This document shows, one piece after another, positions 27,353-40,900 of a DNA stretch of 64,000 nt. Numbering within the stretch: the first letter of the stretch is position 1; each line of letters starts with the position of its first letter. The notes beneath the pieces are model-generated. The model worked only from the letters and a program-made list of their open reading frames with translations. It was not told the origin of the DNA and searched no databases. A program made the translations under genes and the position numbers. The DNA is from Inia geoffrensis. Taxonomy: Eukaryota; Chordata; Mammalia; Artiodactyla; Iniidae. The DNA lies in assembly GCA_036417435.1 (NCBI GenBank), contig CM070903.1, positions 58,132,001 through 58,196,000 of the forward strand. Direction: 5' to 3'.

Positions 27353-28570
27353 CTTGTGTATTCTCTTTTTCTCTCTCTTTTTCTCTTTGCTTTTCAATTT
27401 TGGAAGTTTCTATTGTCATCTTCAAGCTCAGAGATTCCTTCCTCAGCTGTTTCCAGTCTACTAATGAGAACATCAAAGGCATTCTTTATTTCCATTACAG
27501 TGTTTTTGAACTCTAGCATTTTTTTGTTCTTTCTTAGAATTTCTATCTCTCTGCTTACCTTATCCATCTGGTTCTTTCATGTTTTCTACTTTATACATTA
27601 AAGTCCTTTGCACTTTAATAATACAGTAGTTTTAAAAATCCCTGTTCTGATAATTCCAGTATCCCTGCCTTATATGACACTGGTTACAATGCTTATTTAT
27701 ATCTTCAGATTGTATTTTTTGCCTTTTAGTATGCCTTGCAATTTTTTGTTGAAATGCAGACATGATATACTATATAAAAGAAATTGTGGTAAATGGACTT
27801 TTAGTAATGTAGTGGTAAGGTGTGGGGGAAGAGAAAGTGTTCTATGGTCCTATTGGATCTCAGTCTTTTGGTGAACCTGTGCCCCTGGATTGTGAACTTT
27901 ACTGGTGCTTCTCAGTTCCCTCTCCCCTTAGGTTGACATGAGGACTAGAGGGAGTTAAGAGTTGTTTATTTCCCTTCCCCCAGTTAGAAGCCAGCTGGAG
28001 CTAGGTATTTCCCTTCCCCCAGGTAGGTTAGACTCTAATAAAACCCCTACTGGTTAGCCTCTGGGAAAATAGTTTCTCCTGAGGCCAGGTCTTTTAAGAC
28101 AAACAATATGCTCTGGCATATGTCAAAATGGTTTAGTTTTTTCTCCCCCTGATAGAAGCACCAAAAAATTTACTTGGTTGTTCACTGTGAGGACTTAGTA
28201 GAACTCCTAGAAGTATAATTCACAAAAGTACTCTCCCCTCATACTTGGATCTTCTTAGAGATTTTCATTCTCAGAGTTGTCCATACTGAGCTTCTAGCAA
28301 TTCATTATTTACATTTCAAGTTTTCCTATCCTAGTACTCGTTCCTGTGGGTGTTTCTGCTCCTGGGTTTCTGCTCTGGTAAGCTGCAATTCTCTGTGTCT
28401 ATCTATCCCTCCAATATGGGAGGCAGCAGTTTGCCCTGTGGCCTCATTTCTCTGATGAATCTAAGGATAGTTGTTGATTTTTCAGTTTATTCAGATTTTT
28501 CTTGTTGTTAGGATGGAGTGGCACCTTCTAATCTCTGTCATGCTGGACTAGAAAGTAGAAGTCCCCCTGG
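27353..28570 (-). mobile_element. Ancient L1 fragment, part 2 (ORF1 and 5'UTR)
   Basis: Continues the fragment at 24326 across the inserted L1. 'gaatttctatctctctgctt' and 'ttttttgttgaaatgcagac' are the reversed ORF1/5'UTR of an old L1. It ends near 'gtcatgctggactagaaagt', where sequence similarity to L1 fades. Confidence 0.65.
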
Positions 28571-30734
28571 TTAGTTTTAACAAAACAAATTATCAGTTTG
28601 TAAATTTTCTATTCTGTATTTACTTCGCAACCATAGACAATGAAGTATTTCCTTTTCGATCCCGTGTTCCCCTTCATACTCACTCTCTTTCCACTGTATA
28701 GAAGAAAAGTATGCTTCTGCATCATTCTATATTTTACAATGACTACTTGAGGGTATAGAAGTCTCTGTATATCACATTAATAAATAGTTCAAATTATTAG
28801 TGGCAGTCCAATATCTTTTGATTAAAGCACCATAGTGCTTCATGTCTTTTGCAATCTTATACATAGTTATGTTTGGGTAGTAATGGGATATTAGAAACTG
28901 TATTATGGCTCATGTTGGGGTATTATAAATTAAGACATACTGTAGAGTGGGCAGCATGACTAATTTTTATTTCACAACCTTGGATTATTGGTAAAGAATT
29001 AAGAGAGCAAGAATATGCAAAGCAAAGAGAATATACATAGAAAATATCAGATGTAGTGCAATAGCAATTTGCTCCCCACTCTGCATTTGCACCACTCTGG
29101 GAAATGAGGAAAAGCTTGGTGAATACTCCCATACATGCTTGTCTCAGCTGTGTCTGCAGCTCCAAAGTATACTTAAAGTGTCTGTTAAGATAAAACCATG
29201 ATGTTAAAAAAATTACTGTCAAAGATATATTTAAATTTACGATTGTAATTTTTCACAACTTTTGCATATATCATATTAAATAACATATATCCAAGTGAAA
29301 AACTATAATGCATCTAAATAGTCATTTAACAACTTTTGATAACATTTTTACTTTCCAGAAATCTAATGACTATGTAATAAATTATTTTGTAAAACTAGAT
29401 TATATATAATTCTTTGCTGCCTAAAAATGTGCAGGAAGACTTAATGTATAGTTCTTGATGTTGATAAATCACTAAAAATTATTTTGATGCTAGATCATAA
29501 TGTGAATTTTAAAATATAAAGGAGTTTTAAGAATTAAGGACACTGTTTTTGTAAAACCACCTTCAAATTCCCATTTACTTTTTTATATGAATAAGTTTTC
29601 ATATATGTATATAGAAAAATTAGAATAAATTTGACATTGCCTCAATATAGCAATAATTAGTTATTAATTCATATATAAGTGAACTAATTATTAAGAAATA
29701 TATTTCTAATAATATTTTACTGTATATGTTTGTTACTAGTAAAAATCTGGGTTATATTATGCTATTTTGAATAATTCTGCACTAACAAATAATAATTGTA
29801 ACATAGCTCAATCAAAAAGAAAAAAATAACAGAAATTTATAATTACCAGAACTTTTAAAAATTAGGATTAATTAATATACAAATTTTCCTGCAGAGTTAT
29901 ATTGTTAGGTGATCAAAAACAGTACTTAGATATAATATTCCGTTTGTACATGGAATAGAAGTATAAGTTCAAGAAGAGAAAGAACATTTCTGTCTGATTA
30001 AGGAAAAACAATTTGTGTATTTTTAAACAAACCAAGGGCAATGTGAACTTGCTAAGTGTTTAGAGGACTGAAATAATTTAGAAAAGCAATATAACTGTTT
30101 TACTTTAAAAACTTTAATAAGTACAATGTGTGGAATAGTACAGCATTTGGAATTATATAAATTTAAGATGAAAATATTTAGAAGTCAGTTTATAAATATA
30201 CAAGAAGTTTCATAATTTAAAAAAATCCTTTGACAGTACAGGAGCAAAGTTTTTGGAAGTCATCAGCATAAATTGCAAAGGATTATTCTCTAAGAATTCT
30301 TTATCTAATGTAAATATACTGAAGCCATACTAAACTTTTTCTTACCCCTATTATTTGTCAATTTTTTCCAATTTCATTCAGAGTCAGTAGTGGTTACTTA
30401 GTAATAATCATCAGCTTTCTTCATTCTTGTCATTGGCTCATTGACTATGCAAGAATATCTGATTAGCATAATTTGTAACTTAGACTGACCTCTAGAGAAT
30501 TTTGAATAGCCAGGTGCCAGATTTCATGGTCTTGCCTAAGGAAAGTTGAGGCAGCTGTATCTCATTAGTTAGCCCCCCTAGGGGCCTAAAAATACTAAAG
30601 AACACTTTTTGGTTGTTTTATATATTGGGCACATCTGTTGATGACAATTTTCAGAAGCAAAATGAATTTTTATTGATAAATTTCCATAATTTTGTATTAA
30701 TAATAATACTGTTTTTATTAACAACCAGTATTAA
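28571..30734. other. AT-rich sequence with no recognised repeat or gene
   Basis: Contains long runs of A/T, several AT-only words and no reading frame above 100 codons. No young element is present, which is unusual for this window. Confidence 0.45.
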
Positions 30735-30945
30735 TTCTGAGCTAAATAATATATTATCTCATTTAACAATCTAGGAACTTAAAAATTAGCTAATATATTT
30801 TAACATCAGTCCAATTTATAACAGGGGAAAAGTCTCAGAGATATTGAGTAATGTGTGCAACCTTATACCTCTAGGAAATGGTAGAGCTGGGATTTGAATG
30901 CTGGAATTTGCCTGATGGTTGTCCTACTATATTGTCTACTGGGGA
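30735..30945 (-). repeat. MIR SINE fragment
   Basis: Antisense MIR order: 'atatattatctcatttaaca', a diverged gaaaagtctcagagat block and 'agagctgggatttgaatgct'. Confidence 0.6.
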
Positions 30946-32999
30946 AGTCATACATAATGTTAGACCTTGGACAACACATCCTAGATTATTTCTGGTGTTG
31001 ACTTGGAGCAAAAGTTCTGTCTAGACAGAATTAAAATGTATATTTTCTTGCTGTACTAAAATAGTAGCTTGTTAATGGCTAAACAGAAATTGCATCTATC
31101 AGCACATTTATGATAGAAAATAAGCAAAATCTAAGCAACGTTTTCTAACCCTTGCCATGATAAAAGAAAATTCTGAGTACTGTGCAAAGAAATAATGCTA
31201 ACAAGACATGCTCTGGATGGAAACTATCTGGTTAGAAAACTTGATTTACGGCACTTACAAAATAAGTACTGAAGCAGATCTTGCTATCTGGCATTGGAAA
31301 CTAATGCTGAAAATATCTACTGAATTTCACAGATTTCTGTATTGAAAGCTATAGGTTCAGATTCCTAGATAAAGAGCTCGCTTTGGTAATGTTGTTAGTC
31401 TTTTAACAGAAAAACACATCAGGAAGCCACTGTATTGGTTTGATGTAGCATCATCTCCATATATCCTCCTTTAAGAGCTAGGAGGCTAGACCCTGTTGAG
31501 AATATGAGAGCTCCTAATTAAGTATAGCAAGATTTTGCATGGAACAATAGAATGGGAGTGGTTAAAAGGACTGGAGAGTCTCATTTTCAAATTCCTTTAT
31601 TTACTTATTGAAAACTAAGGCCTAGAGAATTCAAATGTTTTATATATATTCATACATGTCATATAAAAGTCACTCTCACACGTATATCTAAGTTACTTTC
31701 TCTGTTAAATATTGTTTCCATTAAACTATTCCTGATTGAGGGGAACAGAATGCTTTTATTTTTTCTGGAAATTGTAACTTTCAGTGAGTTCCTAGTTTCA
31801 AGTTGACTGCTTGCCTAACACTTCTTGGTTCCTTTTATGTACATGGGAGAGTGGTACGCCAGTACGCATCTCTACATAACCCTCTGGTTTTGAAATTTTG
31901 TGATTAGACCAAAGGGTACCCTGTTATCAGCTTGACATACATATCAGTCTTAACAGCCTTTGACTTCGCCTCGGAAGCAGACAGCACTGCAAACCAGGAG
32001 AAATTGTAAACAAATCACTATAGGGGCCTAGCAGGTAATGACTATGAGTGAAGCGGGCTGGGTAGGGAAGTGAGGAATATGGACAATCAGAGACCACATG
32101 CCTCATCTGGCGGGTAGCATCTACTTGGCTCTAGCCAGTTTTTGCAAGATAGAAATAGAGCCCCAGTGTTGCCAGTTATTCCCACGTCTCATAAAAAATC
32201 CAAAATCCAAATTTCGCCATGAAGTCTCCCAATATTTAAATACCGGAAACTAAGTTTTAATTTTGCTAAAACTCTGTAGTGTTAGATGGAATGTAGACCA
32301 CAGGCCACCAATATGTGAGTTGAGAGATTTAGCCATGCTAGAATCCCAAGCCAAGAATCCTTTTTCCATCAGTGAAATCTAAGGCTGGTACCCAATGTAC
32401 ATGGCTAACTGGAAACTACTTGGAACCCTGCCATGTTTGGTCAGCTTAAAACTACCTTCGATTTCTGATTAGTTCTCTACTATACTCTCTAGGGGCTGGG
32501 TCAATGTCTTGAACTGCAAATGTTCACCTTTTGCAAGAATCTTTTACTGAGAAGAATGATCATATTTACACATAACCTATGGCTCTCATTGAAAACATGC
32601 TCCAGATTAAACTCATCACCTAGATCAAAGGCAGTCACCTAATTTCTCCAAATACTCCAGCTCACTGAAGATTCATGCTGCCTTTCAGCACCAGCCAGAT
32701 TAGACTCCTTTGAAATTGGCATTCACTTGAATCAAGCCCCCATGTGTATAACGTATGTTAGGCAGCATACTCGGAATTACTGATTGCCTGTATTGGAAAC
32801 AAATTGCCTGTATTGGCCCAAATCTCCAGCAGCCATGGTATTTTGCACCCTCAACATCATGACAGTCCCTGGCTTATAATCTAATTCAACTGACTGTGGA
32901 AATTTTAGAAATTGGTTGAACAAATTTAAGTACTATGCCAAGACCTCTCAAGCACCAAGTAAGTGGGAGTTTTCATGTTTCGATCATATTTTATACATT
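30946..32999. other. Unassigned sequence, no gene seen
   Basis: No repeat family was recognised with confidence. A 14-bp word 'attgcctgtattgg' occurs twice, 20 bp apart (32783-32796 and 32803-32816), a minor local duplication. Confidence 0.4.
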
Positions 33000-33375
33000 T
33001 GGCACTTTATTCATACTTCATTTAATCCTTACAGTAGTCCTGTGAGGTATGCTTACTTGCCCAGTTATACAAAAGAGTGAGAATACATAAAAGCTATCAA
33101 ACTTCATAACCAGGAGTGAGGGGGCTTCCCTGGTGGCGCAGTGGTTGAGAGTCTGCCTGCCGATGTAGGGGACGCAGGTTCGTGCCCCGGTCCGGGAAGA
33201 TCCCACCTGCCGCGGGGCGGCTAGGCCCGTGAGCCATGGCCGCTGGGCCTGCGCATCCAGAGCCTGTCCTCCGCAATGGGAGAAGCCACAACAGTGAGAG
33301 GCCCTCGTACTGAAAAAAAAAAAAAAAAAAAACAGGAGTCAAATCCTAAAGTCCAGGGTTTTATCATATTAATTT
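33000..33375 (-). repeat. MIR fragment split by a CHR SINE
   Basis: 'acttcatttaatccttacag' and 'tagtcctgtgaggtatgctt' mark an antisense MIR from 33000 to 33120. It appears to resume after the SINE with 'caggagtcaaatcctaaagt' (33333-33375), the antisense core end. The SINE at 33122-33332 therefore landed inside it. Confidence 0.6.
33122..33332 (+). mobile_element. Short CHR-type SINE
   Basis: A and B boxes present ('tggcgcagtgg', 'ggttcgtgccc'), body with a few transitions at CpG sites, and about 20 A at the end. Flanked by 'aaccaggagt' and 'aacaggagtc', an imperfect duplication. Confidence 0.9.
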
Positions 33376-33994
33376 TCACGACTAAGGAAAATATTTTCAA
33401 CATAGAACTCTTAGAAAATTCAGAAGCAAACAAAATAAGAAAAAGATATCTACAAGTTTACTAGCCAAATATGATCATTTTATTTAATTATTGCATAGCC
33501 CTCAATTTTAAAATATTTTTCATTTTGTAATATTGCAATATTACTGTGTGATTTTTTTATTTAACAATTTCTTGGGAACATTTTCTTATTATTAAGTAGT
33601 CTAATTGTAATTTTTAATGTCTGCACAGAAACACGTTTTACACATTTAGCATAATTTACTCCCCTATTGTTAGTCATTTAAGTAACTAAGGTTTTATTCT
33701 CTCTTTTATTCATTACAATGTTGTAATGAATATAATTGATGTTAAAACTTTGAAGCAGTCAACCACAATGCAGTGAGTGGGTTGAAGCAAAGGCCCTATT
33801 TTAAGATTTGTTTTCCAGAAAGTTTGGACCTATTTCTTACCAGCAATTTATGAAAGTCCCTTTTACCCAATTCTTCATATTGTTAATGGTATATAAAGCT
33901 CCCAATTTAATCAACCAAGTCTTGCACATTATTATGTTGATTTGTTGTTAACAGGTGAAGTATTTTCCCCAACATCATTACAGCATCAAGGGAT

Positions 33995-34235
33995 TGCCGA
34001 GCTTTTAAGTGTGTGAGCTGTTAGATTCGATTGTCTGGGGTTAAATCCAGGCTCCACTACTACTATGAGATTTGGGAAAAGTTACTTAACCTCTCTGTGA
34101 CTCAGTTTCCTCTTCTGTAAGATAAACAGAATAATAATAGCATCTAACTCATTAGCTCATTTTGAGAATTAATGGGTTAACACTGTAAATTGCTTAGCAA
34201 ATGCCTGACACAATTGTAAACACAATAAACATTCA
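33995..34235 (+). repeat. MIR SINE, near full length
   Basis: Shows the MIR series in sense order: 'gattcgattgtctggggtta', 'ccaggctccactactactat', 'gttacttaacctctctgtga', 'ctcagtttcctcttctgtaa', 'aataataatagcatctaact', ending in an AATAAACATT-like tail. It is one of the best-preserved MIRs in the window. Confidence 0.8.
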
Positions 34236-34639
34236 CTGGTTGGTATTCACTACACATATTTGTCATTTGTGTTTCTTCCTCTGCAATATACATTTCATAT
34301 TGTGGTGTACTTTTCTAGTGAAGGATTTGTTTCTCTCATATCGATATTTAGGAGCTTTAAATAATTTTATGGATATTTACCACTTATTTGATATAGCTTG
34401 CAAATATTTTCCCCCAACTTGTCATTCGGCTTCCAATATAGTTGATGGTGTTTTTTGTTACTGCCATATATTTCTTCCTTTTATGCTAACTGACCTATAA
34501 TCAATTGCTTTATTGGTAATGTACACATCTGCTTGTAGGCTTTGATAGGCTTTCCCATGCCAGAAACAGATGGATATTTATCCTTTGTTAGTTGTTTAAC
34601 AAATCTGTTCTGTATATTTAAATATTCAGTCCATTTGGA

Positions 34640-35310
34640 AGTTTTTATTTGTGTATTGAATGATTATTTTTCATTCACTTATTCAGGCATAAGTCCTGGA
34701 TTCTTGAGCAGTAAACCTGATGGGGCTTACAGTCTAATGGGGAACACAAACAAATGAACAAGTAATTAGATAGAGTGTGATAAGTACTAAGACAAAGAAA
34801 TTCACGGTGACATGGAAAGCCACTGGAAGGACAGTGAAAGCTAAAGAGTCTTTCCATAGGAATTAATGTCTAAGGTGAAAGCTAAAGAGTAAAGAGAAGA
34901 CCCTTAGGAGGAAAAAGAGTACATAGAAAGGCTCATAGTAAAGAAGAACATATTGCATTAAAAGAAGTTCAATATGACCAGAGCTTAGAGGAACAGGGAT
35001 GGGGGTGAGGAATAGAGAGAAGTGAGGTTGGCAATATTGGCAGGCACCAGCTAGTAGAGGACCTCATAAACCACAGGATTTTGAGCCCTATTCTGAAAGA
35101 AGGATTGACTCTGATGTTTTAAGCAGCATTAACATTATGTGATTTATAGTTTTAAAAATCTCATTTCAGCTTCAGTGTGGAGAAACGTTTGTAAAGGGGA
35201 AAGTGGAGGTGCGAGTACCAAGGGGATAAATTTCACAGCATGTTACCAGGCTAGCGCAAGTTTATAGGAGGTCGAGGAAATGGAGATAATGAGTGTGGAA
35301 ATAACAAATT

Positions 35311-35362
<52 letters not shown>

Positions 35363-35660
35363 CAGAGAGACAGAGACACAGAGACAGAGACAGAAAGAGA
35401 CAGAGACAGGCAAAAAGAGAGAGACGCAATATGGTAGAAGATGAGATAACTACGGTTTAACTTTTGTTGGTATTTTACCAAGGAGCCAATATGACAGACC
35501 TTAAATACTGACAGGACAGAGCCAATGAATAAGACATTGGACATACAAGACAGACAGTGCATGGTTAATAGTGCAAGGATCATGATGAAGCAAAAAAATC
35601 ATGAGACCAGAGCACCAGTGGAGGGATTGGACTCAGAATGGGGAGGGACATGTTGTCTAT
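34640..35660 (+). repeat. Ancient interspersed repeat (L1M 3'UTR-like)
   Basis: 'gatggggcttacagtctaat', 'gtgataagtactaagacaaa', 'aggacctcataaaccacagg' and 'ttttgagccctattctgaaa' follow the order of a well-known long non-coding mammalian repeat, probably an old L1 3'UTR. The same family appears at 46595 and 50440. Family name uncertain. A GT/GA microsatellite lies inside it. A 16-bp word 'gtgaaagctaaagagt' is duplicated 41 bp apart (34834 and 34875). Confidence 0.5.
35312..35425. repeat. Compound (GT)n(GA)n microsatellite
   Basis: A pure GT tract of about 30 bp, then GA, then a degenerate GACAGA tract. Purine/pyrimidine-alternating and polypurine halves abut. Confidence 0.95.
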
Positions 35661-36761
35661 TGTAACAAAGAGGAGGGCGGTAGGATGGACTGATGTAAAT
35701 GAATATATACTTATAAATTTGAAGGCAGGAAATTTATACTTGATGGTATCTAATTCCTCTGTGAAGTAAAACTTGAAATTATCTCAGTTTATTTGGGTTA
35801 CTAGCTGCTAAGGAGGATGGAAAGAGAAAGAAAGCTAAATGTGAAAAGAGAAAACAGTTGTGCAAAAGAGTTAAGGGTTTGTTTCATTTTGAAGACAATA
35901 AATTTATAGTGTAATATAGGAATTATGTTTGCTTTTCCCCAAAACAACCAGTTGCCTACTAGCCTTTAATTGAATAATTCATCCTTCATTCTCATTTGAA
36001 ATGCATGCTTTAGAACATCCAAAAGTGTTTAAGCCATTCTTCTTACTACACAGCATGGGGAGTGTTAAGAAGCAGGCGTTTGGTCTTATACAGGTGCTCA
36101 GTCAGCATTTGTTGAATGATTGAATAAATAAGAACATAAGTGAATGAGTGATGGATCAATTTGCAAACCAGGAAGAAGTATTATGTCATTTTTTTTTTCA
36201 GAAATGTGTCAAAGTATTATAAGAAAATATGGGATACATGTGAAATTATATTTTCCTAAGTTATCAGTCATACTTGACTACTGTTGTAGACCAGCTGCCC
36301 ATAGTCCTTCCCTGGGTCTGGGCTTGGTGGATAACTACCTGTCATTCACCTAAGTGGTGACGTGTAATGCATATGTGTTATGTTTCCTCATTTTTATATA
36401 ACCTGTGGATTATATAGCAAGTTGACTCTGGTGGCACAGTGAAAGACTGTGCCTGAAACCTCAATGTTGGATTCAAATGACATAGCTTGGTAAACGTGGT
36501 TTCTGCAACTATACAAATATGATATGATTTTAGGGAATACGGTGAGGTATGTAAAGTCTTAGGAAGTTCTCTATTGGGATGGTCCAAGGATCAGCAGGAC
36601 CTTACCTTGGACACAGAAAACCACCACCACCAACCCAAGCTCTTCTCCTTGAAACACTGGGGTTTTTCAAACAGCCAAGCTCATCAATCACCCCCAGCCC
36701 AATATCTATTAGGCCCTATATCTCCATGGAAGGACTATGACATGTTTTAAAGTCACTATTG
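35661..36761. other. Unassigned sequence, no gene seen
   Basis: No gene recognised. An L2-like terminal word ('caggtgctcagtcagcattt' then 'gttgaatgattgaataaata') occurs near 36090-36130, too short to call firmly. Confidence 0.4.
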
Positions 36762-37075
36762 TAGTCTGTTCAGACTGCTATATTAAAATACCACAAACAA
36801 GATTTTATTTCTCACAGATATGGAGGCTGGAAGTCCAAGATTAGGGTGCCAGCATGGCCTAGTGAGGGCATTTTGGGGGGTTGCAGACTTCAAACTTCTT
36901 GCTGTGGCCTCACATGGTAGAAGGGGTAGGGGAGCTGTCACAGGCCCCTTTTGCAGAGCACTGATCTTATATCACCTCCAAAGGCTCAACCTCTTAATAC
37001 CATCACACTGGGCATTAGGACTTCAGCATGAGAATTTGGGGGGGACACAAACATTCAGACCATTAGCAGTCACCA
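36762..37075 (-). repeat. MaLR/MLT1-like LTR (reverse)
   Basis: Plus strand runs from 'gtagtctgttcagactgcta' through 'tatggaggctggaagtccaa' to 'gagaatttgggggggacaca' and 'attcagaccattagcag'. These are the reversed ends of a MaLR-type LTR. No coding content. Confidence 0.65.
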
Positions 37076-37549
37076 CAGCAATAAAATGTAATAACTACAC
37101 ATTTGAAAATCATTCTTAATAGGATAGAGCAGAATTACAGGCTCATGCTTAATAAATCGCTTTGGAATTTTTAGTGGTGTGAAGCCACTTTTGAAGAAAA
37201 TCAACTAGAAATATAAAATACAGGATAACTGCAGATACTTTGGCCATGCAGAGAAATTGAGATTTTTTTATAGGATTCTACACTATCCTTTGTGTCACTG
37301 TAAAATGATGTATAACTTTCTTAGAAATTTTGCCAAATCAATCCCTAACATTGAAAAGATTTGTCTGAGTGCTATTAATGAGATCATCCCTACCTCCGCA
37401 GTCTCACTAGTTCAATATTCCAACTAGGAATAATAGTAATTACCAACTGTATAATATTTATAAAAATTATATTTGACAAATATCTGACTGCCAAGCTTAA
37501 AATTCCAAATTAAAGATGTGATAAAACATTGAAAGGGAATGTAATTTTG
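37076..37549. other. Unassigned sequence, no gene seen
   Basis: AT-rich, no repeat recognised. Confidence 0.4.
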
Positions 37550-37609
37550 TGATTATATACGTGAACTCTGAAGTCATGCATTTAGGGGGGTTCAAAGCTT
37601 AACTCCTTT
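37550..37609 (+). repeat. MIR, left part, split by the complete L1
   Basis: 'gaactctgaagtcatgcatt' and 'aggggggttcaaagcttaac' match the start of a MIR core in sense orientation. It stops at the L1 target site and continues at 44567. Confidence 0.6.
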
Positions 37610-37637
37610 TTTTTTTTTTTTTTTTTTTTTTAACATC

Positions 37638-37643
37638 TTTATT
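37638..37643 (-). terminator. L1 polyadenylation signal
   Basis: AATAAA on the minus strand, seven bases before the poly(A) tail of the complete L1. It would direct 3' end formation of its transcript. Confidence 0.8.
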
Positions 37644-37994
37644 GGGTTAAAATTGCTCTACAATGGTGTGTCAGTTTCTACTTTACAATAAAGTGAATCA
37701 GTTATATATATACAGACGTTCACATATTTCTTCCCTCTTGCGTATCTCTCCTTCCTTCCCTCCCTATCCCACCCCTCCAGGCAGTCACAAAGCACCGAGC
37801 AGATATCCCTGTGCCAAGCGGCTGCTTCCCATTAGCTATCTACCTTACATTTGTTAGTATATATATGTCCATGCCCCTCCCTCGCCCTCTCATAGCTCAC
37901 CCCTCCCCCTCCCCATATCCTCAAGTCCGTTCTCCAGTAGGTCTGTGTCTTTATTCCTGTCTTACCCCTAGGTTCTTCATAACATTTTTTTTTC

Positions 37995-40900
37995 TTAAAT
38001 TCCATATATATGTGTTAGCATACGGTATTTGTCTTTGTCTTTCTGACTTACTTCACTCTGTATGACAGACTCGAGGTCTATCCACCTCATTACAAATAGC
38101 TCAATTTCGTTTCTTTTTAATGCTGAGTAATATTCCATTGTGTATATGTGCCACATCTTCTTTATCCATTCATCTGACGATGGGCACTTAGGTTGTTTCC
38201 ATCCCCGGGCTATTGTAAATAGAGCTGCGATGAACATTTTGGTACACGCCTCTTTTTCAATTTTGGTTTTCTCAGGGTATATGCCCAGTAGTGGGATTGC
38301 TGGGTCATATGGTAGTTCTATTTTGAGTTTTTTAAGGAACCTCCATACTGTTCTCCATAGTGGCTGAACCAATTCACATTCCCACCAGCAGTGCAAGAGG
38401 GTTCCCTTTTGTCCACACCCTCTCCAGCATTTATTGTTTCTAGATTTTTTGATGATGGCCATTCTAACTGGTGTGAGATGATATCTCATTGTAGTTTTGA
38501 TTTGCATTTCTCTAATGATTAATGATGTTGAGCATTCTTTCATGTGTTTGTTGGCAGTCTGCATATCTTCTTTGGAGAAATGTCTATTTAGGTCTTCTGC
38601 CCATTTTTTGATTGGGTTGTTTGTTTTTTTGTCATTGAGCTGCATAAGCTGCTTGTAAATTTTGGAGATTAATCCTTTGTCAGTTGCTTCATTTGCAAAT
38701 ATTTTCTCCCATTCTGAGGGTTGTCTTTTGGTCTTGTTTATGGTTTCCTTTGCTGTGCAAAAGCTTTGAAGTTTCATTAGGTCCCATTTGTTTATTTTTG
38801 TTTTTATTTCCATTGCTCTAGGAGGTGGGTCAAAAAGGATCTTGCTGTGATTTATGTCATAGAGTGTTCTGCCTATGTTTTCCTCTAAAAGCTTGATAGT
38901 TTCTGGCCTTACATTTAGGTCTTTAATCCATTTTGAGCTTATTTTTGTGTATGGTGTTAGGGAGTGATCTAAGCTCATACTTTTACATGTAGCTGTCCAG
39001 TTTTCCCAGCACCACTTATTGAAGAGGCTGTCCTTTCTCCACTGTATATTCCTGTCACCATTATCAAAGATAAGGTGTCCATATGTGCGTGGGTTTATCT
39101 CTGGGCTTTCTATTCTGTTCCATTGATCTATCGTTCTGTTTTTGTGCCAGTACCATACTGTCTTGATTACTGTAGCTTTGTAGTATAGTCTGAAGTCAGG
39201 GAGCCTGATTCCTCCAGCTCCGTTTTTCGCTCTCAAGATTGCTTTAGCTATTCGGGGTCTTTTGTGTTTCCATACAAATTGTGAAATTTTTTTTTCTAAT
39301 TCTGTGAAAAATGCCAGTGGCAGTTTGATAGGGATTGCATTGAATCTATAGATTGCTTTGGGTAGTAGAGTCATTTTCACAATGTTGATTCTTCCAATCC
39401 AAGAACATGGTATATCCCTCCATCTATTTGTATCGTCTTTAATTTCTTTCATCAGTGTCTTATAATTTTCTGCATACAGGTCTTTTGTCTCCCTAGGTAG
39501 GTTTATTCCTAGGTATTTTATTCTTTTTGTTGCAATGGTAAATGGCAGTGTTTTCTTGATTTCACTTTCAGATTTTTCATCACTAGTATATAGGAATGCC
39601 AGAGATTTCTGTGCATTAATTTTGTATCCTGCTACTTAACCAAATTCATTGATTATCTCTAGTAGTTTTCTGGTAGCATCTTTAGGATTCTCTATGTATA
39701 GTATCATGTCATCTGCAAACAGTGACAGCTTTACTTCTTCTTTTCCGATTTGGATTCCTTTTATTTCCTTTTCTTCTCTGATTGCTGTGGCTAAAACTTC
39801 CAAAACTATGTTGAATAAGAGTGGTGAGAGTGGGCAACCTTGTCTTGTTCCTGATCTTAGTGGAAATGCTTTCAGTTTTTCACCATTGAGGATGATGTTG
39901 GCTGTGGGTTTGTCATATATGGCCTTTATTATGTTGAGGAAAGGTCCCTCTATGCCTACTTTCTGTAGGGTTTTTATCATAAATGGGTGTTGAATTTTGT
40001 CAAAAGCTTTCTCTGCATCTATTGAGATGATCATATGGTTTTTCTCCTTCAATTTGTTAATATGGTGTATCACATTGATAGACTTGCGTATATTGAAGAA
40101 TCCTTGCATTCCTGGAATAAACCCCACTTGATCATGGTGTATGATCCTTTTGATGTGCTGTTGGATTCTGTTTGCTAGTATTTTGTTGAGGATTTTTGCA
40201 TCTATGTTCATCAGTGATATTGGCCTGTAGTTTTCTTTCTTTGTGACATCCTGGTTTTGGTATCAAGGTGATGGTGGCCTCGTAGAAGGAATTGGGGAGT
40301 GTTCCTCCCTCTGCTATGTTTTGGAAGAGTTTGAGAAGGATAGGTGTTAGCTCTTCTCTAAATGCTTGATAGAATTCAGCTGTGAAGCCATCTGGTCCTG
40401 GGCTTTTGTTTTTTGGAAGATCTTTAATCACAGTTTCAATTTCAGTGTTTGTGATTGGTCTGTTCATATTTTCTATTTCTTCCTGATTCAGTCTTGGTAG
40501 TTTGTGCATTTCTAAGAATATGTCCATTTCTTCCAGATTGTCCATTTTATTGGCATAGAGTTGCTTGTAGTAATCTCTCATGATCATTTTTATTTCTGCC
40601 GTGTCAGTTGTTACTTCTCCTTTTTCATTTCTAATTCTATTGATTTGAGTCTTCTCCCTTTTTTTCTTGATGAGTCTGGCTAATGGTTTATCTATTTTGT
40701 TTATCTTCTCAAAGAACCAACTTTTAGTTTTATTGATCTTTGCTATTGTTTCCTTCATTTCTTTTTCGTTTATTTCTGATCTGATTTTTATAATTTCTTT
40801 CCTTCTACTAAGTTTGGGGTTTTTTTGTTCTTCTTTCTCTAATTGCTTTAGGTGTAAGGTTAGGTTGTTTATTCGAGATGTTTCCTGCTTCTTAAGGTGG

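Noticed and set aside
35251..35583. Ser/Leu/His-Thr-rich frame
   Set aside because: It is produced by the GT/GA microsatellite.
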